A stretch of 64,000 nt of DNA from Arcuatula senhousia (taxonomy: Eukaryota > Mollusca > Bivalvia > Mytilida > Mytilidae). The stretch spans positions 15,807,184 through 15,871,183 of the forward strand of contig OZ020303.1 in the NCBI GenBank assembly GCA_963971305.1, given 5' to 3'. How positions within the stretch are numbered: position 1 is the first letter of the stretch; each line of letters begins with the position of its first letter. The notes below the pieces were generated by a model, which worked only from the letters and a program-made list of their open reading frames with translations, was not told the origin of the DNA and searched no databases. Position numbers and translations under genes: made by a program. This document shows, one piece after another, positions 46,752 to 64,000 of the stretch.

Positions 46752-47406
46752 TAAAGACATAGAACCTATCAATTTCGCAATTTTTGTACATTGAATAAAA
46801 AGTACATATATTAAAAATATACTATCTAAAACTTACCTTTACCAACATAAAAACTCAATGTTTTGCAGTTTTCTATAAAATAATCTTATTTTAATTATTT
46901 GCTTTGATTAAGTATCATCCAGCATAAATATTTACTTTTGGTAAACTGGGTACTGTTAAACTGAGAAACGAAACGTAACCAAACGAGGCGAAGAGAAAAG
47001 AAATCGGTAAATTAAGAAAAACGACTGGTGTCGGCTAAAATCGATTCAATTTTCCTTTTTACCAGTTTCGCTTGATTTCGTTTCCTTTCGAAATACAGAT
47101 TTCGGTTGCTTATTTTACTGTTTACGTTCCCTTCTTTACCGATATCGTTTTTGTGCAGCTCCGTTTCGTTTGTTTACTTTTTGTTTCTCGGTTTACCAGT
47201 ACCCGCAAGTGTTTACATTCTATAATTAGTTTGTCCTCTTTTTTGACACTGCGTTTTTTTCATCAGTTTTCCGTCGAAAAGAATACTTTCTGGCAGGTTT
47301 TTTGAAAATTTAACAGTTTCTTCAAAGGTTTTACAATGCATTCTTCAAATAGTGTGAATATTAGTATTTTTTTAAAATTGCCAAAATGATAGGTTCTATG
47401 TCTTTA
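46752..47406. mobile_element. Inverted-repeat element just upstream of NALCN
   Basis: The ends are TAAAGACATAGAACCTATCA and its exact reverse complement. Inside, GTAAACTGGGTACTG near 46940 pairs with CGGTTTACCAGTACCC near 47190, with GAAACGAAACG-rich arms, so there is a second nested inverted repeat. About 655 bp, non-coding. It ends about 200 bp before the probable 5' UTR exon of NALCN. Confidence 0.65.
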
Positions 47407-47752
47407 ATGTATGTTGACCCTTTTTTTAATTTGATATTTTTATCTATACATTAAGGTCCACTTATGTGCCAAATAAAAAAAAATCTACATTATAAAATTC
47501 TAATACCCCCAATACACTTTAAAGAACCTTGTTACATTTTATAACTTTTAGACTGAATAATTTATTGTACCATGATTGTAAAAATTAATTGTCGTTGCAG
47601 GTGACTTATTCATGTTTGACATAACACAATGTGAAGATGTAGAGAAATGTTTAACCATGGATTTTGTATGCCACAATGTTGAACATTAAATTACTTCGAC
47701 CATTGATTAGGCATCTAATATCAAAACTATCCAGTTCATAATAAGAATCAAG

Positions 47753-63816
<16,064 letters not shown>

Positions 63817-64000
63817 GTAAATGTATAAGAAATGGCAACCAATTTTACAAGATTTTATTTTAGGTAATGGAAATGGAAAACTGCATGGGGTGTAATAGCA
63901 GAAAATAAGTAAGGAGTAATGATTTGACAAATCCATAAAGGTACAATGTATATATATACATTAAGCAAAAAAAAATGGTCATATAGGATTCCGCTTTTAT

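Overview
The window is AT-rich, intron-rich animal DNA. The mixture of gene content and repeats (two-hairpin elements with GGACGGACGG-type runs and repeated cores, many hAT-type short elements, protostome-style alternative NALCN pore exons) points to a lophotrochozoan, most likely a bivalve mollusc such as a mussel. That placement is inference; no species-diagnostic sequence was searched.

Five conserved genes and one transposase gene could be rebuilt exon by exon, checking splice sites and reading phase. (1) MED23, + strand, only the last seven exons (511-6256), a Mediator subunit. (2) NEK8, - strand, complete, 16 exons (24024 down to 11989), a ciliary NIMA-related kinase with C-terminal RCC1 repeats, about 690 residues. 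(3) A myosin regulatory light chain, + strand, four coding exons (25214-27124). (4) A TMC1/2-like transmembrane channel gene, - strand, 21 exons (37874 down to 28610). (5) A six-exon hAT/ZNF862-like transposase gene, + strand (41231-46243), split by a younger hAT insertion at 43080-44188. (6) NALCN, the sodium leak channel, + strand, from the start codon at 47753 through domain II and into the II-III linker; it runs off the right edge.

MED23 and NEK8 converge; NEK8 and the light chain are divergent with about 1.2 kb between start codons; the light chain and TMC converge; TMC and NALCN are divergent with the hAT gene between them. Introns and intergenic DNA are packed with non-autonomous DNA transposons and Helentron-like (HINE-type) elements with tandem internal units.

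The most unusual material is in NALCN. Two exon 3' ends, each with its own 5' splice site, have expanded into long tandem arrays (about 23 units of about 71 bp, and about 20 units of about 104 bp). A third junction, a 3' splice site, is present in three tandem copies. NALCN also carries two in-phase alternative versions of the domain II pore exon, one with glutamate and one with lysine at the selectivity-filter position.
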